A stretch of 64,000 nt of DNA from Protaetia brevitarsis (GCA_004143645.1 RXPK01000302.1:1793971-1857970); one strand, 5' to 3'; shown: positions 1-12,056, counted from the first letter of the stretch. The notes: a model not told the origin generated them from the sequence alone. Translations and numbers: made by a program.

Positions 1-622
1 TTTTGACTTTTCTTGGTTCTATTTTAATGTTATGCTCTATGTCATCGTTTTTTCTTATATTTACAAAACATGTTTTACTTGATTTACTTATATTTACTAT
101 TAGGTATATAGATGTATGCACCATTTCACTTATTAAAAAACAGTATACATGGTGACGCGTTCGCGCACTTTCTCTTGATTGGTTGAAAACTTACGAGGCA
201 ACTATAACTTTGTTTGTTTGTGTGCTTGAAGCAGTATCTCCTGACGTCATGAGAGTAACTTGAGAGCGTCTCAGAGCTGGATTTAAAGATGCTAAAAACA
301 AACGCGCTCGATTGCAATATAACCTTAATTTTATTATTTACTATTGTCAAATTGTCACAGCTATTATGAATAGGAAAAGTAAAAGTAATTTTTCAAACTA
401 ATGAATCTAGACTACAATAAAAATGCATCATATACTAGTAGTATTTATGTATCTACCAAGTGAAGTTTTTAAAATTTAATGATCGTTATTTACATTAATT
501 ACATTGGTATCTATTATTATTATATTATCCATTTATTGCATATTTGATGTAGTTATATATCTGATTAAATTTACAAACGACAGTTTACAACACGGGTGTT
601 AGTGCGGTTAGGTTATGTACCT
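1..622. other. AT-rich sequence, nothing assigned
   Basis: No convincing coding sequence or repeat boundary was seen. The stretch around 150-310 has more CpG than its surroundings and includes an 'acgtcatgaga' motif, but no function can be assigned. Confidence 0.4.
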
Positions 623-877
623 TTACAAGTTCACACACGCGTTGAGCAGACGATTTCCACAAATTGCTCGTAATTGCTCGGACACCGGAATCGCCGAATC
701 GGGAGCAGGAAGAGGCACCTCTTTGTGATCTGGATTTGCTTGCTCTAAACAAACAAACACGCACGAATCATCATCTAAAACACAAACGCGTAAAATTCCT
801 TGTATCTGCTTAGATCGGCCAAACAAACACACCTTATTGCAATTGAATAATATTTTGCGGACGCGTAAGAGGGCCAT
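623..877 (-). CDS. hypothetical 84-codon reading frame
   Basis: An uninterrupted frame on the minus strand starts at an ATG near 877 and ends at a stop near 623. Its base composition is clearly richer in GC and CpG than the flanking AT-rich DNA (for example 'acacgcgttgagc'), and the middle of the product is acidic and then proline-rich (DDDSC, PLPAPDSAIP). I do not recognise a family. The last codons run into 'taaaggtac', which could be read either as a stop or as a region near a splice donor. A second frame overlaps the upstream side (775-996), so at most one can be real. It could be a first exon, a 5' untranslated or promoter-proximal CpG-rich segment, or chance. Confidence 0.18.
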   Translation of the reverse strand: MALLRVRKILFNCNKVCLFGRSKQIQGILRVCVLDDDSCVFVCLEQANPDHKEVPLPAPDSAIPVSEQLRAICGNRLLNACVNL

Positions 878-999
878 CTCGTAGTTCGTAGTCTAACTAT
901 AAAACTTATATTTAAATCGAGATGGGCACCAACGTCGTGCTGCCATCTACCGCTTTTGTCCAAAATGTTAAAAAATCCGTTAACTATTTTGTCCATAAG

Positions 1000-3140
1000 G
1001 TTGACTAACTAGTATGTATATAAACAATGATATTACTTATAAAAGTTATAGTATTAAACGAAGTTTAAGTTAAAATATTTGCAGTGGGCCTACCCATATC
1101 CTTCCGCCATTTATGATAAAAAAAAACACATTAAAATGCCTCAAAAACTTTAAAATTTGTTGTTGGTTTGGCTCAACACAGTTTATGCGCAGGTGAATGA
1201 GGCGTTATGACTTATTTATAAATCAACGACATGTCGATAATGTAGCTTTCTAAATCCATACAGTGCTATTACTTTCAGTACAATGAACTAATTTACCACG
1301 TGATTACAACAACCAATGGGGGTTGATCGAAATTTCTCTTATTAAGATTTTATCCCCCGAACACTTAAACCCTACCAAACACTACAAAGATCCGTGCATT
1401 ACCATTTTTCACTACAAAACATTAAAAACGCTAATTACGAAAAAAAACATAAAAACACGTCTTATGAGACTTACAGCACTCATGTCTTAAAACCTCTTTT
1501 TATGACATTAGTTTTTTAATAGTTTTTGAAACTATTTTGAACCTTTAAAATGTTAGAGTTAATTAAAAAAAAAACATAACTCATTTGAATTTTTATTTTC
1601 TACTTTTTGTTGTTTTATGCAGAGGTGCAGTAATGATAATGATGAAACGTAAAAAAAGCGTTATTACTATGTTAATAAATATTTAAAAAAAAATATATAC
1701 AAATTATGTCGAGTTTAGATTATTGCTATGAAAATTACATGACATTGTTAACTGAGAAACAAAGCGTTTAAAAAAGCATTAGGAAAATGTTGGCAAAAAT
1801 GATTTTGTCTATTATACTTGCATCTCATAGTGATTATTACTATCAAATACCAAAAGAGAATAAGTTCCAGGAAACTCTAATGGAATTCAAAAAGAAAGAA
1901 CTGTTTACGTTCTCTTTATTCATGTATTCATTAATTAAATTATGAACAAAATGCACAAAATAGATTTTATGGTTTTGTTTATTATGCGTGTGTGAATCTT
2001 ATCTATTGGGCCAAATATATTTCTATTGCTGTTACTGTAAATAACACTGTGGAACTGAATATGAATTGGTGCTAAACTAAAACTCATAGAAAATTGATAG
2101 TATGAAAAAGTTAATTTTTAGTTACAAAAGTAAGTCCATTTATTATTTTTTACTGAATTCTATTTATGAGTCTACTAATTGAATATACGGTATATTCAAT
2201 GTTAACATGTTATTTCTGTTACATATTTATTTAAGATTTCGTTCAATGCTAGATGTTGTTAGGTTTAGCATTGTTATCAAATGTATCATTATTTACGGTG
2301 TACTTGTTAGAAGCTTAGTACGCGATGTGTAATTATTCTTACCGTTGACATTTTTATAACTACAATCCTATATATTGTTCTTCTTATCATGTCATGACAA
2401 GAGCGTCTCAATCTAGATAATTTTTTGTAAATAAAATGTTTGTTCTTTACGACATAAGTTGCATCTGAGATATTTGCATATGTCAGTATAACTAGAGTAC
2501 TCTTGCCGTGTGATACGTTTGCTTTTCGTGGTAATACAGTATTTCTGCCAACAACTTTATGTATTTATAAATGTAAGTATCCCTTAATAACTGTTAAATT
2601 TTTGCTTCTAGGTTGAGTATGGATTAATTTGCGGCTGAATGGAGTGGTAAGTTAATTTAGTAAGAATGACTGTATTCTATTTTACATATATCCACATACC
2701 GCCTAGGACATTTTTTTTCCGTCAGGCTTAATTACAATTATGCTAATTTAATTAACCTTTCAATTCTGATCAGTACTACCACACAATATTATTGCATAAT
2801 AATATATTTTAAAGTTTCTATATTTATATAACACCAATATTATAGGCAATAATAATAACAATGATTTACAAGTGTAATATTTATTGACGATTAAATAAAA
2901 TAATTAGTTTTATTTAATACTTTTTGAAGTTATTCTCGTAATTGAACACAAAACATCTAGAACAACTTTAGCTGCACAAATACAAGCTCATTATGTTTAA
3001 GACTCGTGGTTGAACAAAATATGCATATATGATTGAGGAGACCGAGACGCTGTTAACGGATTAGTTGATCAGCAATAAGTCTAAATATTTTTGAATGGGC
3101 AGTCATCTAAGTTCGATCTAAGTTGTTGTCTGTGTCTATA
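1000..3140. other. AT-rich sequence, nothing assigned
   Basis: Long stretch of A/T runs with no coding frame of note and no repeat boundary that I can support. Short frames here are broken by dense stops. Confidence 0.45.
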
Positions 3141-3144
3141 CTAT

Positions 3145-3281
3145 CTTGAAGAAAAAGTATCCGAACGATGCGAACCTAAGCGAGCGAGAGAGAAGATATT
3201 GGGTTCCTTGCATTACTAAAAACTGATATGTTCTCCCTTGCTTGCTCAGGCGTGAATCGTTTAGAGAGTTTTATCTTCAAG
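3145..3281. repeat. MITE-like repeat with CTTGAAG ends, copy 1
   Basis: The segment begins CTTGAAGAAAAAGTATCC and ends ATCTTCAAG, so the two ends are inverted relative to one another. The inner parts also pair loosely: CGAACGAT, then CCTAAGCGAG on the left, CTTGCTCAGG and CGAATCG-type sequence on the right. An inverted copy lies at 38952-39080 and shares the ends, the 'cgaacgatg.gaacctaagcgag' block and the central 'ccattact..aa' block. Two dispersed copies plus terminal inverted repeats indicate a small non-autonomous DNA transposon or similar repeat. No transposase is visible. Confidence 0.6.
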
Positions 3282-3531
3282 TCTATGTATACCGCGAGCG
3301 CAATTTCAATCTGACGATTTCCGTAATATGAATAAAAGAAGGGAAGAATATGATTTCTATCAGTTGACAAAGTCGAGAAATACGCCTGCTATTTTGCTGA
3401 GCGATTATGTGTCAGATGTACAATTCAATATACCACCTCCAATCCGTATGCTATCGCTGTCTAACGGCAAACACTCACCGCTATTCTCTACCCTTGTCTA
3501 ACAGTAGTTAGATCATCAAACAATACATTAA

Positions 3532-3657
3532 GGAAATGAGGGCATTCATTGAATTGATTCAAGTTGAAAAGATTGATGAGAGGAACAGCATTTTACAGTA
3601 ATAAATCTCATCAATCTTTTCAACTTGAATTAATTCAGTGAATGCTGCTCTCATTCC
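3532..3657. repeat. long near-perfect hairpin (~50-nt arms)
   Basis: The left arm (3532-3581) and right arm (3606-3657) are reverse complements with only a few mismatches; the shared core contains TTCAAGTTGAAAAGATTGA and its complement. The loop is about 24 nt. The shape and size fit a miRNA-like or siRNA-generating hairpin, or a tiny fold-back MITE. No flanking target duplication was clear. Confidence 0.7.
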
Positions 3658-3834
3658 GTACTATTGCGAGGTGAGACGAACAAATCGTTAGACATGCATT
3701 ATTTACTTCAAGTGAGGCCGGTGTTCGATTCATTTCGTTAGTTTTTTAATAAGGCGTTGCTGGGTATTAGGGTATGGTCCTCAAGTTTTATTACGGTTAG
3801 TAAGTTTTGATCGCGGTCGGTAATTTTATAAAAA

Positions 3835-4260
3835 ATGGAGTATTATACGCCTGAGGAAAAACTATTTATAGTAAAACAATTTTACAGTGGCAATTCAGCA
3901 GCAGAAAGATCAATTTCTAACGCGGCTACTAATCGTAATACGGTCCGACGTTTTGAAACAACATTTATATTAATAAATAACAAAAATAATAATGTTCTAG
4001 CGAAAAATATCAGTGATATCGAAATTCAAGTTTGTAGTGTGACATCTAGACAAATTGCTCGCTGATGTAATAATAGTGGAACTGTTTTAAACCTTTTACA
4101 TAAGAATAAATATTGATCGCACAAAATTAGCACATCCCAAGAAGTTTTACTCAACGATTATTATCGTTGCATGGAATTTTGTGAATGAATGTTTAATAAA
4201 TATCTGGAACATGAATATTTTTTCAATAATATACTATTTACCGACGAATAGGTGTTATTT
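3835..4260 (+). pseudogene. decayed mariner-like transposase (DUF4817-type)
   Basis: The frame starts MEYYTPEEKLFIVKQFY, which matches the N-terminal helix-turn-helix region of insect mariner-like transposases (typically M.RYSPEEK.FIVK.YY). It continues with NRNTVRRFE and ends after about 76 codons at a stop. A later piece, reading MEFCE, stop, MFNKYLEHEYFFNN then ILFTDE at about 4170-4250, corresponds to the family's 'RVEFC.W..........ILFSDE' segment carrying the first catalytic aspartate. Stops and a large deletion between them show that the gene is dead. No inverted-repeat ends were identified. The role would be cut-and-paste transposition. Confidence 0.75.
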
Positions 4261-5289
4261 ATTATTGTTAGGTTTTTTTAGAATCTATGTTTTGTTATTT
4301 TATTTTATTGGCTTTTAAAACTGCTTTGGATCCTTTATTTCTTTTGACATTGTTTGTGAGCTCTGTCACTGAAACTTATCTGATACTTCGATATAACATA
4401 AGTATGAATAGAAAAGAAGCTGGAATAGATTTTAGTTATTAAATGAGTATTGTCTTATTATTTCCCTTTTCACTGATACAAATATAATGTTGGATTTAAT
4501 ATTATATTATTTTTACAAATTTCATAATCTTGTTTACAACAACTCGCTTAGACAATTGGTTATTAATTTGTTATTCATACTATTAATAGCGATACATATA
4601 AGAGTGAGCTCTAGCGAGAAAAATAATATCATGTTCATTTTACTTCGATTGAGCTATGATAATTCTCCGAACGTTAATAAATCTGTGTTGCGGTCTCGTA
4701 CGTAGATAGCCTACAGCTGAAGCCCTGCCAATTTCCAGTTGCCCAGACTGGAATCCACAGCTTGGAACTTTTCACTCACCAGCTTGATACATGCGATGGC
4801 TGCGTTCCGCGAATTGCATAGATTTTTGTTCGTACCAAGTGTTTGTCCCTACCCGGTATATGTGCAGGTGTCTCAATAAAATCTGAATCTTTAATATTGC
4901 AGATCTAGTTTCTATTTTCCGAAAAGAAATTCCTTTTATAAAAGATATCTAACATTTAATGCTGCATAATCTAAAAGTGTTTTCAGCTACATATGTCCAA
5001 GAAGTAGTTGAACGCATACTTATTCCGTTATTTAGGGCGTTCAGTTTCATCATATACTCATTTTTGAATTTTAGGTAAAATACTCCTTATTTAGGTTTCC
5101 TTTAAAATTGTCCCGACGAAAACTTTCGTGTATGGAAGCGTGATTGGTTTTTCTGTTTGCTTTGAGCACCTAACCACTAAACCAAACTTTAACATAAAGA
5201 TATTAATAAAATAAAAACAAAATTGTAAGAAATTTTACAACCTAATGTTTAAGTTACCAAAAATATTTTGTGGAAAATTTTAATTTTGT
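4261..5289. other. unassigned; one GC-richer block at about 4700-4870
   Basis: Mostly AT-rich with no recognised gene. The block at 4700-4870 is richer in G and C and is followed by 'aataaaatctgaatc', as at the 3' end of an old transcript-derived insertion, but I could not identify it. Confidence 0.3.
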
Positions 5290-5583
5290 TTAACGGGAAA
5301 CCTTCGATACTGTAATTGTGCATTTAGTCCAATGCGATATAATTACCAGAGCAAGGACAATCCCGTACGTGCCAAACGTTGCACGTATGCGAGCTGAACT
5401 GATAAACAATTGCCCGATACCCTGTGTAAATGCTGTAGTGGAGTTGAACTGGTACGATTCACACTGTCGGTGTATAGAAATTACATAACGCCACGTGGAA
5501 CATTTCAGTGCAGAGTGATGACGCATGCATTCTTTATTTAATTTGCTTGTTTGACCAGGAGCGTCAAACAGCTGTTTCCACAA
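5290..5583 (-). CDS. hypothetical 97-codon reading frame
   Basis: An uninterrupted frame with a fairly balanced base composition in an AT-rich setting. The product has several cysteines (KECMRHH, LKCSTW, RQCESY) and a hydrophobic stretch near its C terminus (GIVLALVIIS). No family is recognised, no splice or promoter context is convincing, and it may be a fragment of an unrecognised repeat. Confidence 0.12.
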   Translation of the reverse strand: MWKQLFDAPGQTSKLNKECMRHHSALKCSTWRYVISIHRQCESYQFNSTTAFTQGIGQLFISSARIRATFGTYGIVLALVIISHWTKCTITVSKVSR

Positions 5584-7213
5584 ATAGCCACAATAACCTA
5601 CGTTTTGGTGGCCCTCTTAAATTTATGTTATTAATATTGCATTGTATTCAAATATTCGCGTTCAAGGTTTAAATAAAAAGAACTAACTCATAAAATAATT
5701 TAGGCTACTAAGAGTGTCTTGGTATGGTTACATCGCACTATTTGACACTGTTTTTCATAAAGTTGAAACCTTTTTGAACTATGTCACAGGGGATACTTTC
5801 AAATTTTCCTTTTGTCCTTAAAAATATGCCTGGGGCAGTTAACCGGATAGGAGCTCATCCACAGTTAGGCACCACCATATGAGTGGGTACTAAATCGAAT
5901 GGTGTTATGGTCTACCTTCGCTTCCACTAATCTGATAGAAAGCAGTTGCAACATCCATCTGGAAGTTTAAACCCTTATTAATTTGTGTCCCCGAAGATCC
6001 TTATATGCCTGAACAAGGTTCAGGCTACAGTTTTTTACTTGTCAGATCATCTTGGACCTGTGTGTTCTGATCCCAATGGATTTTATCCTTTTGATAGACA
6101 AGCTAACAAACGCGTAACATCACGTGTTGTAAAATATATGCTCTGATGCAGTACTCTACAGTTTTTTTTTCACCGATTTCAAAGAAAAAAAAAAATGAGG
6201 AAGCTCATAGGAGTTTGAGATTTAGGATATGTAGTATCTTTCTTCTCTCCTTCCAGAACAAGACTACTTCGGCTTATGTGCAGCAGGATTGAGAGTTCCA
6301 TCTACTACTGGTGTTTTAAAAACCTAGAAGGTATTTATAGTCCAATTTAGACGTTAGCAGCCAGATACTTGTCTAGCATTGCTGCAGCACATTTGGTGGA
6401 AAAATTCATTAGTTCCATCTGGCTTCGTGTACCGATTCTGCATTTGATCACTACCTTGTAAGGTCGCTTTTCGTTTTTTGACTGCTTTATTGTAGGAGGT
6501 AGGTTTCTAGGTGTGGCTTTGCCAAACTCCGTTGCACTCCATGTTGCTAAAGAGCTTCCGTGTGTTAGGTCTAAATATTAACAGAAGGGTATTCCACCAA
6601 GATGATACAGATTTTTTGTTCTGTTAATTAGTATGCATCATTGCCTTTATTATTTACTTCTTCGAGATCATTTTTCCAATCCAAATGATGTCTAACCTTT
6701 ATGATCTGAGTAAGCAATAAATTGTTACTTAGAGCCTAATAAATGCAGAACTACTTAAAATGCAACTTTGGGCGTTCTCTAGAATACCAAATGTTTTTTT
6801 TTTAATCAGAAGTATAATAGAAAACAAAGAAGGAACTCTTGTGGATCATCAGTAATTCAAATTAGTAAAAATTTTGTTAGTGAAATGGGAAACTATTTAT
6901 CCGAGACTTCAAAAATTGTTCTATTAAATGTAATAGTTCCTCTGTTATTCTGGAAGGAAAATGATTCCTTAAAAATCCATTTATTATCATTCCCTGATTC
7001 AGCGCTAAGAAATACGTAGACATAATTACATGTGATTACAGTTTACGTTACCTTCCGCTTTTATGTCTCACTTACGGCACCATGGAAAATTTCAATCATA
7101 GTGCTATAGTTTCACGCGCAATACGACTATGGAATAGAAGGAATCCTTATGTGAAACCATGTATTACTTCATAGTTTAGTTCTCATTAAAACGGTAGTAG
7201 AAATAATTTGGTT
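5584..7213. other. unassigned, probably ancient repeat debris
   Basis: The stretch has patches of higher GC (5820-6070, 6240-6560) that look like eroded coding DNA when read on the minus strand. One short patch reads CLTVDELL, which recalls the LTVDE motif of piggyBac-type transposases, but the flanking residues do not fit and frames are broken everywhere. No element is called. Confidence 0.25.
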
Positions 7214-7418
7214 GTATGTACAGTGGTGCTCTTAATTAATATCCTCCTTTACGATGGAGAATTAGTAAACATATGGTAGTGTATGTAAACGATAATAAGC
7301 TTCTATATATGCTCTCTAAGGAAGGTTTATACTTGCGCAAACCGACAGAAGCCGAATTGTCTATGACATCTTTCCGTCATAATGGAAGACATTAAATAAG
7401 ATCACCACAGTACATACA
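7214..7418. mobile_element. MITE, Tc1/mariner-type ends
   Basis: The left end GTATGTACAGTGGTG (7214-7228) and the right end CACCACAGTACATAC (7403-7417) are inverted repeats, and the similarity continues inward (CTCTTAATTAAT on the left; ATTAAATAAGAT on the right). The total length is about 205 bp with no coding content. The ACAGTGGTG-like termini and possible TA flanks fit a Tc1/mariner-derived MITE; the family assignment is inference. Confidence 0.6.
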
Positions 7419-8858
7419 TTAGTTGAACATTCGGTTTGGACCAGGGATCCTTTGTTTGCGGAATTATTTAGCACAAAATAATAAAATTTTATTTTGCGTA
7501 ATATGTATACGTGCTAATACCACCTTTATCTTTATTGTGCTATTTAAACATACACTTACTCAGATAAAAGATGTATTCTTCGCGATAACTTAGTCAACAT
7601 ACAGCCTTATGGCGTTAAAACATAAACAGATAAAAATATGACGTCAAAGTCGTACTTGTAGGATTTATATTTATATACAAATATAAAATATATATACAAT
7701 AGATTTACGTACATGCAGTATGCATGCAAATAGAGGTAGTAAACATGAAAACATGAACTTTCCCATTATACATACAGGTAATTCCCGATTTATACAATAT
7801 GCACTAACACAAACACGAGCAATTAAAACCTCCATACTTTCAAGACATTCCAGATGTATTTTTTTTTCTGGTGTAAGGCACGACTCTTCTAATTAAAAAA
7901 AGTTGTTAGTTTTGTCTATTGTGTTTTGTTTATTTCAAATGACCATTAATAGTTATCTAAGTACATGGTTATTAATGGATATGATTAATAAATAATAGAA
8001 TTTTTATAAATTATTGTGGAGATTACTAATAGTGGTTAACGTACCAATTAAATAGAACAATGTTCTACTTGCTACTTTCTAGTACTAAAATGGAGAACAT
8101 AATACGATTTCAAATTTTATTTCATCAACTAAGTAAATTCAACAATCCATTTATTAATTATAATTGTTTTTATGTTTACAATGCTTATGCTTACATTAGA
8201 AATAGTACATAATGCCTCGTACAATTCTTATTAGTATTTTGCCACTTTGTGAACATATAAATATCTTAATTCACATATGTATGTTTACGCTTCCCTTGTT
8301 TTCACGATTGACAACTATTTATCGGTTGCTGCATATGCAACGATCGTCGCCTTCCAGAAAATTCGAGGTCTAACACTATAGCAATAGGATATGTTTATGT
8401 ATATATTTCTAGTTCGACCACTGCAGGAATTGGAAAAGTATTTTAGTATGTATATAATGTTCTGCTAGGATAATTTGAATCTCTAGTATATAAACTAATT
8501 TATCTAAGTTAATCCTCGTTTAAAACAGTTTTAAAGCATAGGAAATAACATTGGATTTCTGTCTTTACTAACGTGCAAGTCTGGTTGCATAATCTACTTG
8601 TTAAATATAAATTCTTATTGGATACATGAATGTTCCATCACTCCACGCTACATAAGATTTTATTAATTTTGATTGATTTTATCGATTACATTTTGATTTT
8701 GTTATTTTAATTAATTAATGGAAACCCACGTGTTTTTGAATTAATAAAATCTCATGTACGCGCGAAGTGATCGGATAATCATGTGTCTATTACTGTACTA
8801 TGCTGCAGTTCTTTTGATATCTTTGTATAAATTGTTATTTATAACTATTGTAATTATA
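7419..8858. other. AT-rich sequence, nothing assigned
   Basis: No gene or repeat boundary recognised. Several poly-T runs and 'tatata' stretches are present. Confidence 0.4.
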
Positions 8859-10079
8859 CCTGTTAAATCGGGATGGGTAGTGTCGGAAATCCCGACCCGA
8901 GATTTTACTTAGCAGCACGGGTCTAGATTTCCCGGTAAATGCAGGTTTTTTGTGGATATTGTAGCTTTTGTCCTTTTATTGATTTAATCTAGTGAAATAC
9001 ACATATTTTTTCCACGTGTCAGTGGATTAATTAAACGTTTCAACTATTTAAATAGTTTTCTTCAGTAAAAAAAAAAAAGTTATATAAGCCAACATACTGT
9101 TTTGTACAGACAGTATAAATATGAATAGCTACGTTCATAATTGTTTAAAAACACAAGTAAGAGTCATCGCAATAACCTACAAACAATTTAAAATCTGACA
9201 TGTGCTATATATTCATTTTCTGGATATTTTTTATTCAAATTACTGGCTATAAAAGTTATATATATATTTTCTAAACAATGTTCTTATTCGTAGATGTCAT
9301 ATTAATTATAGGATTCTACATTTCGCAAAATGAAAATATGTGTACTCAATATTATATTACGTATTTCTATTAAAACATTATTTAAAACATGCATTAAAGA
9401 ACTAAAGATATTTATTATCAAACAAAAGTTTGTCCCTTTCCTTTCTCATTCCTTCCTACTTAAAACAAAAGTATTGTTTAAAACATTTTAATGCATTCTC
9501 TCCCCTCATATTTTCAAAGAGAATTATCATTTAAAAAATAACATCCCTCTTCCTTTTCGTCTCGCCCGATGTTTTGAAAAAAAATATCATGTAAAAAAAG
9601 ACCATCCCCTATCCCCTCACCCTTTTCAATATTAATGAAATATGATTGAAACATATTTACGGGGTTCTCTCCCCCGGTGTTATGAAATAAATAATTGTGT
9701 CATTCAAAAAATAATTATCTCTATTCCCCTTTCATCCCTTCCGATGTCAAAAAAATCATCACTTAAAATATTTGTAATGAATCTTTTGCCCCGATGTGAC
9801 AAAAAAATAATTTTTAATTTTTAAAAAGGAATCATTCCCCTCCCTCTCTCACCTCTTGCAATGTTAAAAAATATCATTTACAGCATTATTAATCCCCGTT
9901 GATGTTCAAAAATTAGGAAACTCTTAACATTGTATGTTGCGAAAAACTCACAGGACACATTTACGATTCAAGCTATCGGGATTATCGTGAATCCCAATTT
10001 CCCGAGTTCCCGATAAGTATCAGTATGGAAAATCTTGTCCAATCAAACGGGAATTCCCGACCAGCCCGAATTAACAGGT
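8859..10079. mobile_element. non-autonomous element with CCTGTTAA inverted ends and a minisatellite core
   Basis: The left end reads CCTGTTAAATCGGGATGGG, followed by a GGAAATCCCGAC block. The right end, read on the other strand, gives CCTGTTAATTCGGGCTGGTC followed by GGGAATTCCCG. The two ends are therefore inverted repeats of about 40 bp with small insertions. The inverted similarity leaks a few bases into the flanks (AATTAT / ATAATT). There is no transposase inside. The central 9420-9925 part is a C-rich minisatellite that reappears inside the fold-back elements at 45-50 kb. Confidence 0.6.
9420..9925. repeat. C/A-rich minisatellite (about five ~100-bp units)
   Basis: Units repeat the order: C-rich run (ccctcccctctcac), 'caatgttaaaaaa', 'tatcatttaaaa', 'catttt.atgcatcctctc', 'ccgatgtt.gaaaaaa'. 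This is the same unit as at 45900-46280 and 49205-50170, and the reverse complement of that at 45420-45890 and 48470-49200. Units are diverged, which argues for age. Confidence 0.7.
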
Positions 10080-10847
10080 ACAATTATAATGAATTGTACC
10101 AAAACAAAATAGTATTTAAAATAATAAAAAATAGCTGTATTTTATTGTAATTGAAGGGGGTGTTATTTTTGGTAAGATGTTGAGTATTCCTTTGTCTTTG
10201 AGGTGAATAACGGTCTTTCAATGTCAGTAATAGTTTTTCCTTTAAATATAAGTTGGTTGGCTAATCTTTGGTAAAGAATCTAAGAAAGTTAACAGTTACA
10301 AAATTTGAATTAATAGGTACATTACGTTTTCATATAATACCTGTATTGTATTTAAATCCACCTTTACCTATAACGACCTTTCGATATTGCTGCATTTGTT
10401 CTTTTAAAACTATTTGTTGTTAGCACCATTCCTCTAACTTTCTAACTACACATTAAAATAACATAATAATAAATGTCTTTAATAAAAGTACGTAGAAAGA
10501 GAACATAAATAAATTAAAAATTGCAATAAATGTAAATGGAAAAAAGGAAAATACATATGCGAACAAATTTTCACTGTTTATTTTAATTGCAAAGACATTC
10601 AGTGGGTGGACTTAGCAAACAATTGGAAAGCTGTTCTGACATGCGGTTTGGCGTATCCAAGTGTCTCGTGCCACCTAGCAGACAAAGATCATTGCTGGCA
10701 ATCTTTAAGTTAGAAAAAATGAGCTCGCGAGGAAGTAATAAAACAATCAAAATATAATAATATTTATTGAAATTTGAAAGTAAAATAATTGCATTAATTC
10801 TTCAAGAATATATTTCACTTCGTATTACATAAAATTTTAAAGCAATA
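10080..10847. other. AT-rich sequence, nothing assigned
   Basis: No recognised gene. A GC-richer island at 10600-10690 is not assignable. Confidence 0.35.
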
Positions 10848-11120
10848 TATAGGGTTATTCATGCTATACAGGACGGAATATTGTAGCCAAAATACGTGAC
10901 GTTCAAAAAGTTTTGCTTGGGGGATATATAGGGGTCTATTATGGTTACTTTTTAAAATTATTTTCACGGAGCCACAAGCCTTAAAAGCGTCAAAGTTATA
11001 TTTCTTTAAATTGAACCCCCAGTATATTATTGCGTTTTTGGAATCTCTGATCAAAATAAGTGTGTGTCTTAATAAGATTTGTAATACCGAAACCTTAAGG
11101 TTTTCTAAGTAATTTGAATT
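10848..11120. repeat. half of a mariner-like repeat (related to 54850-55275)
   Basis: The left end 'agggttattcatgctataca' resembles a mariner-type terminal repeat ('acagggtgattca...'). The inner half, containing 'agtatattattgcgtttttg' and 'aataagatttgtaatacc', aligns in the same orientation with 54905-54980. The left part aligns in inverted orientation with 55170-55275. The matching right terminus is missing here, so this is one half of the repeat. Confidence 0.55.
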
Positions 11121-11684
11121 GTTTCTAACTTAATTTTCTCGTTTCAAATACTTAAGAAGTTATGTAAGCAAAATATAACCTGAATTGTAACAATGCAGTT
11201 ATACTAAACTTGCTATCTTCATCAAAATTAAAACTAATCGATTAAGAACTTTAAGTGGCTATAACTTGATTAACTTAAGTAGAATGTCATGTTTTTAACT
11301 TACCAAGAAACGTACTTTTTAATCGCTTATCGAATGATACGCCAAATAATCTTTTTTTTGCACCATTTGGTGTTTTTTAAATAAATGCTCTAAGGTACCT
11401 AGTTGCCTATGGTATTTAGAAATGTCAGATAATTGATTTAGTTTGTCACTTTAGTCTACAAAGTCTGTTTTTTGACATTGCGGACTTGAAGGACAGAATC
11501 AGAGGGGCTTTTCAATTGAAGATATTAAGAATTCGATATAACAGAAGATTATTATTAGTAAAATGCAAAACGAAAAATCATTTTTTTCGTTAGCAATATT
11601 TTTTGTAGACGGTGATGGATGCTGTTGAAAACATTGTAGGCACCGCAAATATTTTTTACTAGTCAATTTCAATATCAAACACTG
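11121..11684. other. AT-rich sequence, nothing assigned
   Basis: No gene or repeat boundary recognised. Confidence 0.4.
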
Positions 11685-12056
11685 CTATTCTTTTTTAGGC
11701 TGGCATATGTTATATTTATTTTCAACGGTGTGTAAGTAGTAAATATTAGAATTATTTTTTTCTAGTAAGAGCTGTTTAAACTGTATTTTCTCAGATATAC
11801 TTCGCTTAAAAATGTTATAATAATATGTATTTCTTGTTTTGCTACATAAATAGAAACAGAAACTGAAGTACAAATTACTGCGGCTCGTTGTAAGAAAGGT
11901 ATCTTTTTGTATTGGTTTCTTTACATTTTCATTTTCTTCATTGCTGTTACCAGCAATACGTTTTGCTTTCGGACTATTGCCAATACGGCATCGATAGAGT
12001 GCTACATAACTACACTTATAACCGTTTGAAACACCAATGGAATTGCCCGATTTCAA
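11685..12056 (-). CDS. hypothetical 123-codon reading frame
   Basis: An uninterrupted minus-strand frame of 123 codons. The first half is basic and hydrophilic (PKAKRIAGNSNEENENVKKP), the second half is rich in Y, F, N and K, as expected from chance translation of AT-rich DNA. No domain, signal peptide or membrane segment is convincing and no family is recognised. It is more likely chance or an eroded repeat than a gene. Confidence 0.12.
   Translation of the reverse strand: MKSGNSIGVSNGYKCSYVALYRCRIGNSPKAKRIAGNSNEENENVKKPIQKDTFLTTSRSNLYFSFCFYLCSKTRNTYYYNIFKRSISEKIQFKQLLLEKNNSNIYYLHTVENKYNICQPKKE

Noticed and set aside
5821..6100. Possible piggyBac or copia-type remnant (CLTVDELL, QMDVATAF read on the minus strand)
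   Set aside because: Each short word recalls a different family, the flanking residues fit neither, and stops break every frame. Not enough to call an element.
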